NCBI RefSeq assembly: GCF_003722075.1
Contig: NZ_RDSK01000015.1
Span: 62,001-126,000 of the forward strand
Direction of reading: 5' to 3'
DNA: 64,000 nt
Origin: Methanohalophilus sp. RSK
GTDB taxonomy: Archaea > Halobacteriota > Methanosarcinia > Methanosarcinales > Methanosarcinaceae
The translations under genes and the position numbers were made by a program. This document shows, in pieces, positions 46,410 through 55,423 of the stretch; positions within the stretch are counted from its first letter, which is position 1, and each line of letters begins with the position of its first letter. Under the pieces are notes generated by a model, which searched no databases, was not told the DNA's origin, and was given only the letters and a program-made list of their open reading frames with translations.

Positions 46410-46832
46410 TCATCCTGACAAAGCACAAGAATCAGAAAAATTCAAAGCCTCAGAAGAGGATTTATTTCCAGACAAAGCCTCTTCTATCATATTGCGCAGC
46501 TGTGAGTCATCAAAGGGTTTCATTATAGTTCCCACTGGTTTCAGTTCATGGACACGCTTCAAAATGGCTTTGTCAGATATACCGGTAAGGAAAATAAAAT
46601 GAGGAGCCAATTTCTGTTTGATTACTTTGGCAGCTTCAATTCCGTCTATATTGCCTTTGAGAACAATATCCATTAAAATCAAATCAGGTTTCAAATGTGA
46701 TGCCATATTTATAGCAGTTTGCCCATCTGCCACAATTCCACAAACAGTATAACCCATCTCTTCCAGTTTGAGTTTTATGCCCAGTGCAACGATCATTTCA
46801 TCCTCAACTACCAATATGCCCCCGGATTTCAT
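46410..46832 (-). CDS. single-domain response regulator
   Basis: 140 residues: a receiver domain with the acidic pair (VVEDEM), phosphoacceptor Asp (DLILMDIVLKGN), Thr (FLTGISD) and Lys (GTIMKPF), plus a short tail. No output domain, so it acts through another protein, perhaps one of the PAS/GAF kinases. A paralogue with the same layout is at 61749. Confidence 0.9.
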   Translation of the reverse strand: MKSGGILVVEDEMIVALGIKLKLEEMGYTVCGIVADGQTAINMASHLKPDLILMDIVLKGNIDGIEAAKVIKQKLAPHFIFLTGISDKAILKRVHELKPVGTIMKPFDDSQLRNMIEEALSGNKSSSEALNFSDSCALSG

Positions 46833-46910
46833 GATTATTCCTCTGTTTACTGATTTATAGAAAAAATATATGAAGTAAATTTTTAAATAGCCATTTGTTT
46901 TTGTTGCAAT

Positions 46911-46941
46911 AAAATAAAAAAAAGTACCGGCAAGACCGGTA
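46911..46941 (-). terminator. terminator after the superoxide-reductase-like gene
   Basis: TACCGG and CCGGTA form a perfect stem with a 5-nt loop, followed on the minus strand by a run of eight T then ATTTTATT. It is 23 bp past the stop codon and fits an intrinsic terminator. Confidence 0.65.
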
Positions 46942-46963
46942 TCTTAATTCCAAATATAGATTA

Positions 46964-47434
46964 TCAAACTTTCCAGCTGCATTTTTTGCCTGGTTTTTGT
47001 TTTGAGGACATAACTTCCACTTCCATGGAAGATTCCCAGAGGCCATGGACATTACAACTTTCAATTGCTTTAAAATCTGTAATCACAGAAGTCAGACCAC
47101 AATCTCCACATACATTTACACCCCTTATATGACAGACCTCAAATTCTTTTGCACCAATTAGCTCCTCATGAGGAGTCACATTAAATGTGGCCTCTGCTTT
47201 TTCTGCAGATGACCCCAGATCCACTCTGCCTATCTTCTGCTCTGCAAGATAGAGGTCTATCCATTCAATGTAGTGGTCCTCTTCCATTACATGTGGTTCA
47301 ATTCCTACAGAAACCGTTACTTCATAGGTACCCCCTGCAGTCATCATTGAAGGCCCTTCGATTACCGGTACATGTTTCTTTTCAGTCTCCGTTGGATTAT
47401 TTTCGTCTTTTATACGGTTGATATTATCAGTCAT
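46964..47434 (-). CDS. superoxide reductase-like (neelaredoxin) protein
   Basis: 156 residues. All five iron ligands of the superoxide reductase centre are present: His21 (KKHVPVIE), His48 and His54 (PHVMEEDHYIEWIDL), and Cys127 and His130 (ESCNVHGLWES). The usual Glu two residues before His21 is replaced by Lys. An insertion brings extra cysteines (Cys101, Cys109, Cys112 in CHIRGVNVCGDCG, and Cys152), which could bind a second metal or form disulfides. It would detoxify superoxide. Its start follows the mtmP-linked small genes by 52 bp; operon membership is uncertain. Confidence 0.82.
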   Translation of the reverse strand: MTDNINRIKDENNPTETEKKHVPVIEGPSMMTAGGTYEVTVSVGIEPHVMEEDHYIEWIDLYLAEQKIGRVDLGSSAEKAEATFNVTPHEELIGAKEFEVCHIRGVNVCGDCGLTSVITDFKAIESCNVHGLWESSMEVEVMSSKQKPGKKCSWKV

Positions 47435-47485
47435 CGTATCACCTACCCATAATTAAAAAATAAGTTGCCAGCACTGCTGACAACT

Positions 47486-47737
47486 TCAGAACCTGTAATT
47501 CTTAACCGAGTGGAAAAGCACCACTGCAAAGAACACCAGAATTACAGCAACCAGGCTGAAATAAGACACCGGGTCCCAGATAAATTTCATGCCTCCTGAT
47601 TCTCCCCATCCCACAAGGACGGTACCCTGCAGGATAACGGGCAATACAACACAGATACCTGCCACAATGAAGATAAACAAGATGTCAAATATCTGCATGA
47701 AGAGACTTCTTTCCTTTCCCCTGCTAGTAACTGCCAT
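47486..47737 (-). CDS. small two-helix membrane protein, last gene after mtmP
   Basis: 83 residues with two hydrophobic helices (FDILFIFIVAGICVVLPVIL and YFSLVAVILVFFAVVLFH). A very strong ribosome site (AAGGAGGAG) overlaps the stop of the gene before it, so translation is coupled. No family recognised. Its place in the monomethylamine operon suggests a role in amine uptake or energy coupling. Confidence 0.7.
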   Translation of the reverse strand: MAVTSRGKERSLFMQIFDILFIFIVAGICVVLPVILQGTVLVGWGESGGMKFIWDPVSYFSLVAVILVFFAVVLFHSVKNYRF

Positions 47738-47749
47738 ACTTACTCCTCC

Positions 47750-48037
47750 TTAGTTATAATACCTGAATGTGTACATATGTTCCTTGATAGAACTATATAC
47801 CCTTAGACATGCAGCAGTTCCGATACCCAATACCAACAGCAAGAACAAGACATAAAACGGAAACATACCCGAAAGTTCAGGTGTGCTGTTCCATACAGTG
47901 GTAATTATGGTATAGAAGATGAACGATTCTGAGAAGAACAAAATACCCATCAAAGCCACCACAACAAGAGCATCCTGCCGCAGCTTGCTCATATACCTTA
48001 CAGTATCAACATTTTCCTCTGTTTGTTTAATTTCCAA
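47750..48037 (-). CDS. small two-helix membrane protein after mtmP
   Basis: About 95 residues with two helices (VVALMGILFFSESFIFYTII and YVLFLLLVLGIGTAACLRVY). The start is placed at the TTG (MEIKQTEEN) because the AAGGAGG site then lies 8 nt upstream; other in-frame starts (48043, 48046) sit too close to it. The site itself spans the stop of the permease. No family recognised. Confidence 0.7.
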   Translation of the reverse strand: MEIKQTEENVDTVRYMSKLRQDALVVVALMGILFFSESFIFYTIITTVWNSTPELSGMFPFYVLFLLLVLGIGTAACLRVYSSIKEHMYTFRYYN

Positions 48038-48050
48038 GGTCAACACCTCC

Positions 48051-49436
48051 TTATGTCCTCACAGGGTCGGGCCATCCCATCTCTTCGCCCCAGTCATGGC
48101 TAACTTCCAGACTGCGGTATCTCCAATTGAAATAGAAATACGCAATCGCATAGAACAACAGTCCGAATATCAGATTATACCTGTATCCCCATTGCAGGGT
48201 TGACATAATCACAAGTGCCAGGAATATTGTGAAGTATGCAAGCCAGGGTTGCAACGGACCAACGAACGGACGCACTTTGTTGCTGTGTTGCGGGAACATC
48301 TTCCTGAAACGAATCAGGGAAAATGGAATCATCACATAGCAAACAAGTCCGGACGTTATCGAGAATGTGATAACCTGATCCAGAAAACCACTGAATGCAA
48401 ATGCAATCGCAATTGGCATCGTGAATATAACAGCCCTGTAAGGTGTGTTATATTTTGGATGTACAGCAGAGAACCATGGTGTCAGGAATTGGTCCCTTGA
48501 TAGGGCATACCATGATCTGGACGAGTCACAGATAGTACCGTTGGCACTTGCAAGACATGTAAAGAGAGTACCTATTGCAAGAAATACTACAAGCAACTGT
48601 ATACCGCTGTTAGTGGCTGCCTCATAAAGTGGATAGACAGATACACCAAGCTGGTCTGTGGGTATAAGGCCAGAACATACATACAGTGTCATACCGGCTG
48701 CAAGCAAAAGAGTGATCATCCCTGCCTGTTGACCCAGCGGCACTGCCCTGGAAGGATGCTTACATTCTTCAGCACTCATGGCCGCACCTTCTATACCCAG
48801 ATAGAACCAGGGACCAAATTGTAAGGCAGCAAAGATGCCTATAAAGCCGTTTGGAATAGCACCGGATATTAAGTTACCCGGGTTCCATACGCCTCCAAAA
48901 CCTGTAACACTCATGGCAAAGAATACAAGAATTGCAATGAATGCTGTAAATGTCAGTGCAAAATTAAGATTAAGCGCCGCTACAATACCTCTGTAATTCA
49001 TAAATGTCAAGAAAGTAATCACTAAAAGTGTAACCGGGAATACCTGTATCTCCGGGAATACTGATTCTCCAATTGATGCCACAACAATGGAATCTGCGGC
49101 TTCCAGAGCGATGTATTCCATATAAACAGCAAGTCCCACCAGTGCCGCTGCACCTGGACCTACAAATAATCTTGCCCAGTCATAAGGTCCTCCGGCAAGT
49201 CTGGTAGATGCACCAAGTTCACTTGCACATAGAGAAACCATCAGATACATTGTACCGGCAACAAGTAATGCCAAAAGGGAACCCAATATACCACCTTTGG
49301 CAACTGTAAAGTTCCATCCCATATATTCACCCACCAGCACAATCCCGACACCAAGTGCCCATACATGATAAGGTCTTAGTGTCTGCACAAGACTGGCAGA
49401 TTCATCAAGAGGATCATTAGTTATTTCATCGGTCAT
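48051..49436 (-). CDS. mtmP: methylamine permease (APC superfamily)
   Basis: 461 residues and 12 membrane helices of the amino acid-polyamine-organocation family. It is close in type to ethanolamine permeases, with GEYMGWNFTVAKGG in helix 1 and GIEGAAMSAEE in the conserved cytoplasmic loop. In Methanosarcina a related permease follows mtmCB and imports monomethylamine; the same place here supports that role. The ATG follows a GGGGGAAT site only 14 bp after the stop of a 32-residue peptide. Confidence 0.85.
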   Translation of the reverse strand: MTDEITNDPLDESASLVQTLRPYHVWALGVGIVLVGEYMGWNFTVAKGGILGSLLALLVAGTMYLMVSLCASELGASTRLAGGPYDWARLFVGPGAAALVGLAVYMEYIALEAADSIVVASIGESVFPEIQVFPVTLLVITFLTFMNYRGIVAALNLNFALTFTAFIAILVFFAMSVTGFGGVWNPGNLISGAIPNGFIGIFAALQFGPWFYLGIEGAAMSAEECKHPSRAVPLGQQAGMITLLLAAGMTLYVCSGLIPTDQLGVSVYPLYEAATNSGIQLLVVFLAIGTLFTCLASANGTICDSSRSWYALSRDQFLTPWFSAVHPKYNTPYRAVIFTMPIAIAFAFSGFLDQVITFSITSGLVCYVMIPFSLIRFRKMFPQHSNKVRPFVGPLQPWLAYFTIFLALVIMSTLQWGYRYNLIFGLLFYAIAYFYFNWRYRSLEVSHDWGEEMGWPDPVRT

Positions 49437-49450
49437 TCAATATTCCCCCA

Positions 49451-49549
49451 TTATTTTTTCGCTACCTTCATTGCATCAAGCAACATCCAGCCGATCATGG
49501 CGAAACATACCAGGTAAATGACACCGTTAATTATAGTCCAAGTACCCAT
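49451..49549 (-). CDS. 32-residue single-helix peptide before mtmP
   Basis: ATG to TAA encodes MGTWTIINGVIYLVCFAMIG, then WMLLDAMKVAKK: one hydrophobic helix with a basic end. An AGGAGG site lies 7 nt before the ATG. It sits between mtmB and the permease, and the permease start follows its stop by 14 bp. The arrangement resembles the 40-residue peptide in front of the SSS symporter, so a role as a permease subunit is likely. Confidence 0.75.
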   Translation of the reverse strand: MGTWTIINGVIYLVCFAMIGWMLLDAMKVAKK

Positions 49550-49581
49550 TTGGATGCCTCCTATTTTTTTATATCTCTACG

Positions 49582-49609
49582 AAAAAAAAGAGCCATAAAA
49601 TGGCTCTTT
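49582..49609 (-). terminator. terminator or attenuator between mtmB and the permease genes
   Basis: AAAGAGCCAT and ATGGCTCTTT form a perfect 10-bp stem with a 3-nt loop, 6 bp past the mtmB stop, followed on that strand by a run of T. It should reduce transcription into the downstream peptide and permease genes, so the methyltransferase would be expressed much more than the transporter. Confidence 0.7.
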
Positions 49610-49614
49610 CACAC

Positions 49615-50991
49615 TCAGAATACCAGACCGAAGTCTTCGAGTTTCTTCTTTGCCCCGTCGTATACCTTGACGTACTCGTCAGTTGGTGTAACGGTTGCAA
49701 CATCATAGCATTCCTGGAATGTCTTGCCTGCAGGTGCATTGGCATAGTCATTCTCGTAGCTTGCTACGAGTTTATCCAGAATCTGGTTGACAGTATTGAT
49801 ATCCATACCAGCGGTTGCACGTGCGACTTCTCCCATCATACGGGCTTCCATACCGGTTGTCTTGTCAGTGATTACACCCTTGGCAGCTGCAACACCGGAC
49901 AGGATCTCACGGCCTGATGCGGTATCTGTCATGGACTGAGCTGCAGCCTCAAGCAGGCACATCTCGGTGCATGGACCGGCACATGGATAGTACTGGTTAC
50001 CGGACATAAGGTCTGTGAACTCGGAAATGGTGGCACATGCCCAACCTGCGATCATAAGGGTCTCACGAGTGTTGGTGGATCCCCAGCGGATGTGCACAGG
50101 ACCGTCAAGATGCCAGCTGGCACTGCTCATGACCATGGAGTTGAGGTGAGTTGCAACATCGACGATGGTTGTTTCCTCAACACCGCCGGCGTAACCACCA
50201 AAGATTGGCATCTGTTCATCCATGATGATGTCACTGTTACCCTTGTAGTGGGCAATGACAGCGATTGCGTCAAGATCAATCTTGAGTTCGTTCAACTGGG
50301 AGACTTCGTGGCTGTCGTTGGAGTTCATACCACCGACACAGTCTGCACCGATGTTACCCTGTGCGGACAGGGAGGATTCAGGGCCCTAAACTGCCATACC
50401 CGGACGACCTGCCATGGAAGCGGCGGTCCTGATCTGGCGGGTTTCGGATTTTGATGCAAGAACCTCGTAGGGACTGCCAGGGATCGGGGATTTACCACGG
50501 GCAGAGGTCATTACACCGTTGACGATTGTGTCACATTCTTTCTCAAGAGCGTAACTCATATGCACAGGCATGAAGACATCTTCAGAAATTGGGGAACCGG
50601 TTGGACCACCCTGGACAATTGGTTTCCTCTTGTCGCCTACTTCACGTTTTTTCATGTAAACTGCGTCACGACCGGTACCAAGCTGGAATTGCCTTTGCGG
50701 ATTGTTGATTGCATCCCAGATCTCGTCCTCGGTGTATTTGACGATACGATGAGTGTCGGTACACCAGATACCACACTCAAGAAGCATCTCGAAACCGGCT
50801 TTGAACAGCCTTTCCATCTGGTCCTTGTCGGTTGGAACGAATTCCTTGCCAAAGTCAAGGTTGTATTTCTGCTTCAGTTCCATTGCCTTCACTGGGATGG
50901 TCATTAAATCCCAGTCGTCCTGGGTGCATTTCTCACCGGTCTGGGCACGGTCATAAAAATCATAGCAAGTTACGGATTTGTTAAATGTCAT
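49615..50991 (-). CDS. mtmB: monomethylamine methyltransferase with pyrrolysine
   Basis: Moves the methyl group of monomethylamine to the corrinoid protein MtmC. The frame carries one in-frame TAG at 50386-50388, codon 202, inside the invariant GRPGM-A-V-Pyl-GPESSLSAQGN; the reading then continues unbroken to TGA. The full length of 458 residues equals that of known MtmB, and the whole sequence is highly conserved (KPIVQGGPTGSPISEDVFMP, HWHLDGP-type SSASWHLDGPVHIRW). Pyl202 binds the amine in the barrel centre. mtmC lies directly upstream (17-bp gap). Annotation tools usually split this gene at the TAG. Confidence 0.98.
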
Positions 50992-51008
50992 AAATTATCC
51001 TCCAGATT

Positions 51009-51659
51009 TTATTTCATTAAGTCAAGAGCTACATTTGCTGCTTCTGCTGCATTTTCTGCTGTTGCGTCAGCACCGAGTTCCTTAATCCAGGAATCTGTGA
51101 CCGGAGCGCCACCGAACATTACTTTTACAGAGTCACGCAGTCCTTCTTCTTCAAGCAGACGCATGACGTCTTTCTGGCCGAGCATGGAAGTGGTCATCAG
51201 GGCAGAGCCGGAGAGCAGAAGTTTCTCGCCTTTGTGGGCTGCTACTTCTTCGATGACCTTGTCGTTGGGTACGTCAACACCCATGTCGATAACGGTGAAA
51301 CCGTTTGCACCGAGCATGGTTGCAACAAGCCTGTGACCTATATCATGAATGTCGCCTTCCTGGACGAACTTGATACAGGTTCCGACAGATACAGTGGATT
51401 CATCCTCTGCAAGGATTGGATCAAGAATTTCCATGGCGGCTTTCATGGCCTTGGCAGACATCATGATCTGGGGAAGGTAGACTTCGGCGGCTTCGAATTT
51501 GTCACCGATGATCTTCATACCGACAGACAGACCATCGTTGATGATCTCGAAAGGAGTTAAACCTGCATCCAGGGCTTCCTGGACAAGGGGGCCAGCACCA
51601 TTGATGTCCTGGTTGACAATCGCATCTCTGAGTTTATCATACATTTCCTGTTTTCCCAT
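51009..51659 (-). CDS. mtmC: monomethylamine corrinoid protein
   Basis: 216 residues: N-terminal helical cap (about 1-85) and B12 domain with EGDIHDIGHRLV (lower ligand His105) and SGSALMTTSMLGQ. It accepts the methyl group from MtmB and passes it to coenzyme M through MtbA, which is not in the window. The start is the ATG of MGKQEMYDK with a TAGGTGA site; a longer frame reaches into the promoter and is wrong. The gene opens the operon. Confidence 0.96.
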   Translation of the reverse strand: MGKQEMYDKLRDAIVNQDINGAGPLVQEALDAGLTPFEIINDGLSVGMKIIGDKFEAAEVYLPQIMMSAKAMKAAMEILDPILAEDESTVSVGTCIKFVQEGDIHDIGHRLVATMLGANGFTVIDMGVDVPNDKVIEEVAAHKGEKLLLSGSALMTTSMLGQKDVMRLLEEEGLRDSVKVMFGGAPVTDSWIKELGADATAENAAEAANVALDLMK

Positions 51660-51731
51660 TAAATCACCTATTTCTAACTGTACAGCAGCTGTCATATCAT
51701 AGGCTGCTGCTACAATGAACTTAAAAAGCAA

Positions 51732-51742
51732 ATTTATATAAC
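51732..51742 (-). promoter_or_regulatory. TATA box of mtmC
   Basis: On the minus strand the sequence reads GGTTATATAAATTT. It is about 75 bp before the mtmC ATG, implying a transcript start near 51707 and a leader of about 50 nt. It shows that the upstream extension of the mtmC frame is not coding. Confidence 0.55.
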
Positions 51743-52082
51743 CTATCGGGCTACGGTTTTTCAACCTACATAAAAATAGTAAACACTTCAATAATTCAAA
51801 AAGCGATTCAAAATGACAGATGTAAACAAAGCGATCATGGCATTGAAATCGACAACGTTTTTTGAAAACTAAGTTACAACCATTTCACTATAAAAGTAGA
51901 ATTTTAACCAACATTTCTAATATGGAATTTCAGTAAAATTAAGTATAATTTGAGATTGGGAATTACACCATAAATAAGCAATCATTCATCCATAAAACCG
52001 AAACGAATATGTATCGTTCTAACTGTATCATTTGTACTTGTTAGATTTACAATAAAGTAATCTAAAAGTATATGGTTAATTC

Positions 52083-53066
52083 GTGAAAATATCTACTGGT
52101 GATAATGTGATTAGTGTTAATGAAAAGGGACTTGCAATAATTGATGAAATGCTGGACTGGGAAGATGAGATCAATGTCGAATCCAAACAGCTCGAAAATG
52201 GCGCTACAATAATTGATTGTGGAATCAATGCCCAGGGTGGCTATGACGCAGGTATGTATCTTTCACGCCTCTGTCTTGCCGATCTTGCCGAGATTACTTA
52301 CACTAAATTCAACCTTGATGGACTCCCGGTACCTGCAATTCAGGTCGTAACCGATCATCCCACAGTCGCTTGCATGGGTTCCCAGTATGCGGGCTGGAGA
52401 ATTTCCGTTGGCAAGTATTTTGGAATGGGTTCAGGTCCTGCACGTGCCCTTGGACTCAAGCCAAAGGAACTTTATCAGGAAATCGATTACAAGGATGATG
52501 CCGAAGCTGCTGTACTTGTAATGGAATCCAGCAAACTGCCGGATGAGGAAGTAGTAGAATATATCGCCAAACACTGCAGTGTTGATCCGGAAAATGTCTA
52601 TATTGCAGTGGCACCTACTGCATCCATTGCAGGTTCTGTCCAGATCTCTGCCCGTATTGTGGAGACAGGTATCCACAAAATGGAATCCGTAGGATTCGAT
52701 ATCAACACAATTAAGAGTGGTTTCGGTGTGGCACCAATAGCACCTATTGTTGGTGACGATACAAAATGCATGGGTTCAACCAATGACTGCGTAATCTACT
52801 GTGGGGAAACCTACTACACAGTAGACTACGGACAGGATGATCTTGAGGAATATGTCAAAAAGACACCATCCACAACGTCCAAAGACTTTGGAAAACCTTT
52901 CTATACAACATTCAAGGAAGCAGAATTCGACTTCTTCAAAGTAGATGCAGGCATGTTCGCCCCGGCAAGAATTACCGTCAACGATGTTGCATCTAAAAAA
53001 TCATACACCGCAGGACGTATCAATCCCGGTATCCTGCTCGAATCCTTTGGAATCAAGGAGGCATAA
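52083..53066 (+). CDS. mch: methenyltetrahydromethanopterin cyclohydrolase
   Basis: 327 residues, the usual length. It interconverts methenyl- and formyl-H4MPT in the branch that oxidises methyl groups to CO2. Characteristic segments are [36 protein letters not shown] and [16 protein letters not shown]. The start is a GTG. It diverges from mtmC across 420 bp, so the methyl-transfer and methyl-oxidation arms lie back to back. The DUF2124 gene follows. Confidence 0.97.
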   Translation: MKISTGDNVISVNEKGLAIIDEMLDWEDEINVESKQLENGATIIDCGINAQGGYDAGMYLSRLCLADLAEITYTKFNLDGLPVPAIQVVTDHPTVACMGSQYAGWRISVGKYFGMGSGPARALGLKPKELYQEIDYKDDAEAAVLVMESSKLPDEEVVEYIAKHCSVDPENVYIAVAPTASIAGSVQISARIVETGIHKMESVGFDINTIKSGFGVAPIAPIVGDDTKCMGSTNDCVIYCGETYYTVDYGQDDLEEYVKKTPSTTSKDFGKPFYTTFKEAEFDFFKVDAGMFAPARITVNDVASKKSYTAGRINPGILLESFGIKEA

Positions 53067-53092
53067 TCCTCCTTTTAATTTTGGTGATCTAA

Positions 53093-53566
53093 GTGGAAAT
53101 ACTTGAAAAATCTGAAGGAATCGGCGCATTGCTTAAGAATTTTGCATCTCTGGCTAAAGAATCGGAAAAAATCATTTTTATTGGAACTCCCGGGTTTTGT
53201 ACACCTTTTGCAGAAATTGCCGCTTATTCCCTGCGTAAAAGTTCCAGGCAAATGGGATTTGTAGCCAATACTGATATCGAAAAAGCAAAACAACTAATCC
53301 CCACGGATATGGGGATGCAACTCGGTGATACAATTGATTATTATGCTGATACGGTCGTACTGCTTGGCGGGCTTGCCATGCCCAAAATCGGAGTGGAACC
53401 AGAGGAATTGAAAACGACTCTTGAATCGATATATGAGGGGTCTCAAAAGAAATTGCTTATAGGCATCTGTTTCCAGTCAATATTTGAAAAACAGGGATGG
53501 ACCGATATCCTGAATTTCGATTACATAATTGATTCGGACATGTCAGTGTCCCTGAAGAAAACATAA
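53093..53566 (+). CDS. DUF2124 family protein
   Basis: 157 residues of a Rossmann-like fold with FIGTPGFCTPFAEIAAYSLR and VVLLGGLAMPKIGV. The family occurs in methanogens and has no known function. The start is a GTG, 26 bp after mch, in the same direction, so the two are probably one transcript and DUF2124 may have a role near H4MPT metabolism. Confidence 0.85.
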   Translation: MEILEKSEGIGALLKNFASLAKESEKIIFIGTPGFCTPFAEIAAYSLRKSSRQMGFVANTDIEKAKQLIPTDMGMQLGDTIDYYADTVVLLGGLAMPKIGVEPEELKTTLESIYEGSQKKLLIGICFQSIFEKQGWTDILNFDYIIDSDMSVSLKKT

Positions 53567-53576
53567 TAAATCTCCT

Positions 53577-54599
53577 TTACCATATACGTGCGTCCACGAC
53601 AACATGCCAGACGCCCGGGGAATATTTTTTGATACTGCGACACTCCATAATCTCCACATTTCTCCCCTGCATTTCCACTGCCTTTTTAATCTGCCCGATT
53701 GGTCTATCAAACATTAAATTTTCAGCCAGTGCTTCATGAAAATGCAATATACCCCCTTTTTTACTTAATGCCCCAATTGCAGCAGGCAAATAATCCGCTG
53801 TTCCTCCCACATAGCCCATAATTACCCGGTCAGCAACTCCTTGAGGTGTAATTTCTGCACAATTCCCATGCAGGGGCTGTACAATATGTTGCACATTATT
53901 CAACCTGACATTGTCTTTGAGGTAGCCAAAAGAGACAGGATTCAGTTCAATCGAGTATATTTTTTCAGGTTGGGAATGTACGGCCATCGGGAGACTGAAA
54001 TAACCAATTCCAGCAAACATATCAACAACAATCTCCCCGGTTCCCAATTTACTCATCCTGTTTTTTTCCCTGAGGTTGCCTTTGGAATACATGACCTATG
54101 TCACATCAAGTTTGAAGTAACAACCGTTCTCTTTGTGTATTGTTTCAGTGGTATTGCCACTCACAAGCTGTCTTTTTGGTTGCCGTAAACTGCCATTGAT
54201 ACCCAAATCCCTTACGACAGTATCACAAGAGGGATACATATTCAGTAATTCTTCAGCAATTTCCCCTCCCCTGTGGATTATTTTTTCAGGAATGGTAACT
54301 ACTATAATGTTTCCAAGGATTTGCCAGCCGGAAGGAATTGTTTCCAGTTCCTCCGGTTTCATTATTCCGGCAAGCCTCTCTTTCAGACTCATTTGTTGAC
54401 GGTAGAACTCCGGTTGTTCCTGACGTTTTATTTCATAGCCACGTACAAAATCCGTGACTGGAATTTCGACAAAACTTTCACCTGCAACAATGCGAGATAT
54501 GAATTTTCGGTTTCCATCCAGCAACCCTTCGGATTGTAGTTTAGACCTTACTTTTTCAGTATCCCTGGCAGGTACCATAACTGCAAAATTTTCTTCCAT
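53577..54599 (-). CDS. Taw2/Trm5-family tRNA-Phe wybutosine enzyme with an internal TAG
   Basis: One frame of 340 codons interrupted only by TAG at 54096-54098 (codon 168): ...GCYFKLDVT-TAG-VMYSKGNLREKNRM... The parts before (N-terminal domain, TVVRDLGINGS) and after (SAM-binding VVDMFAGIGYFSLP, NPVSFGYLKDN, and RVIMGYVGG) make a full-length enzyme. The MGYV in the position of the Trm5 NLP motif points to Taw2, which adds the aminocarboxypropyl group of S-adenosylmethionine to 4-demethylwyosine in tRNA-Phe. Relatives usually have Lys or Arg at the TAG, and AAG to TAG is one change. Pyrrolysine insertion would give 340 residues; otherwise the gene is broken. Confidence 0.8.
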
Positions 54600-54688
54600 T
54601 CAGTTCATTGAGAGGTATGTTTTGTTATAAAATTCATTCGGAATGGAGCGAACATTTATATACCCTATTCTCCTTATAAGTTATCTGG

Positions 54689-55423
54689 ATGAACGCTACG
54701 AACCGCACGGCCCTTTTTGCTACCAATGATGGTTTCATTGCAATTAACGGTGCCGTTAAATTACAGATAATGGATTTACTGGACAAGAGGTCATGTTCCT
54801 TCGATGAAATAGTCCAAACTACGGGGAAAGCCAAATCCACTGTATCAGTACATCTTAACGATCTTAAAAAAGCAAACCTATTGCGGGAATCAGTAGACGC
54901 AGTGGATAGGCGAAAAAAGAATTATAGTTTAGCCTCAAAATACGTAGCTTGTTCACAAAAACCGCTGGATACTCACTACTATCAAAGCCTGGAAAATTTC
55001 TCCAGCACATTTTCCAGCGAAACTGATTTTTTCCAGAATGTTTTCTGCGCTTTCAAGGCAGGTTTTGAAGCCCAGGGCATTGATCATAATCCTATAGTCA
55101 AACATATAGGAAGTGACATCGGCAAACAGATTGCAAATACTTTTGAGCAAGGCGATTTCTTTGACAGCCTTGAAGAGGTACGCTCCTTCTGGAAATGCTA
55201 TAAACTGGGAAAAGTACAGATCGAAGATACAGATCCTCTTACTATCAAAGTAAAAGATTGTTTTGAATGTATGTCAATGCCTGTTCTTGGCCACCCAATA
55301 TGCTCTTTTGATGAAGGAATGCTGGAAGGCATCCTATACAAGATCACCGGTGAGAGACATTCAATAAAAGAAATAGAGTGTTATGCAACAGGGGATAACC
55401 ATTGCCTTTTCATCAAGGTATGA
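54689..55423 (+). CDS. HTH-V4R regulator (ArsR-type HTH plus 4-vinyl reductase domain)
   Basis: 244 residues. An N-terminal winged helix (KLQIMDLLDKRSCSFDEIVQ, TTGKAKSTVSVHLNDLKKAN) is followed by a V4R domain (about 95-244) ending in CYATGDNHCLFIKV, with Cys-rich FECMSMPVLGHPICSF that could bind a metal or small hydrocarbon. Archaeal regulators of this kind occur near methanogenesis and energy genes. It diverges from taw2 with a 90-bp gap. Confidence 0.88.
   Translation: MNATNRTALFATNDGFIAINGAVKLQIMDLLDKRSCSFDEIVQTTGKAKSTVSVHLNDLKKANLLRESVDAVDRRKKNYSLASKYVACSQKPLDTHYYQSLENFSSTFSSETDFFQNVFCAFKAGFEAQGIDHNPIVKHIGSDIGKQIANTFEQGDFFDSLEEVRSFWKCYKLGKVQIEDTDPLTIKVKDCFECMSMPVLGHPICSFDEGMLEGILYKITGERHSIKEIECYATGDNHCLFIKV

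Noticed and set aside
51660-51791. Upstream extension of the mtmC frame by 44 codons.
   Set aside because: It includes the TATA box of the operon and lacks homology; the ATG at 51659 has a good ribosome site and the family N-terminus.
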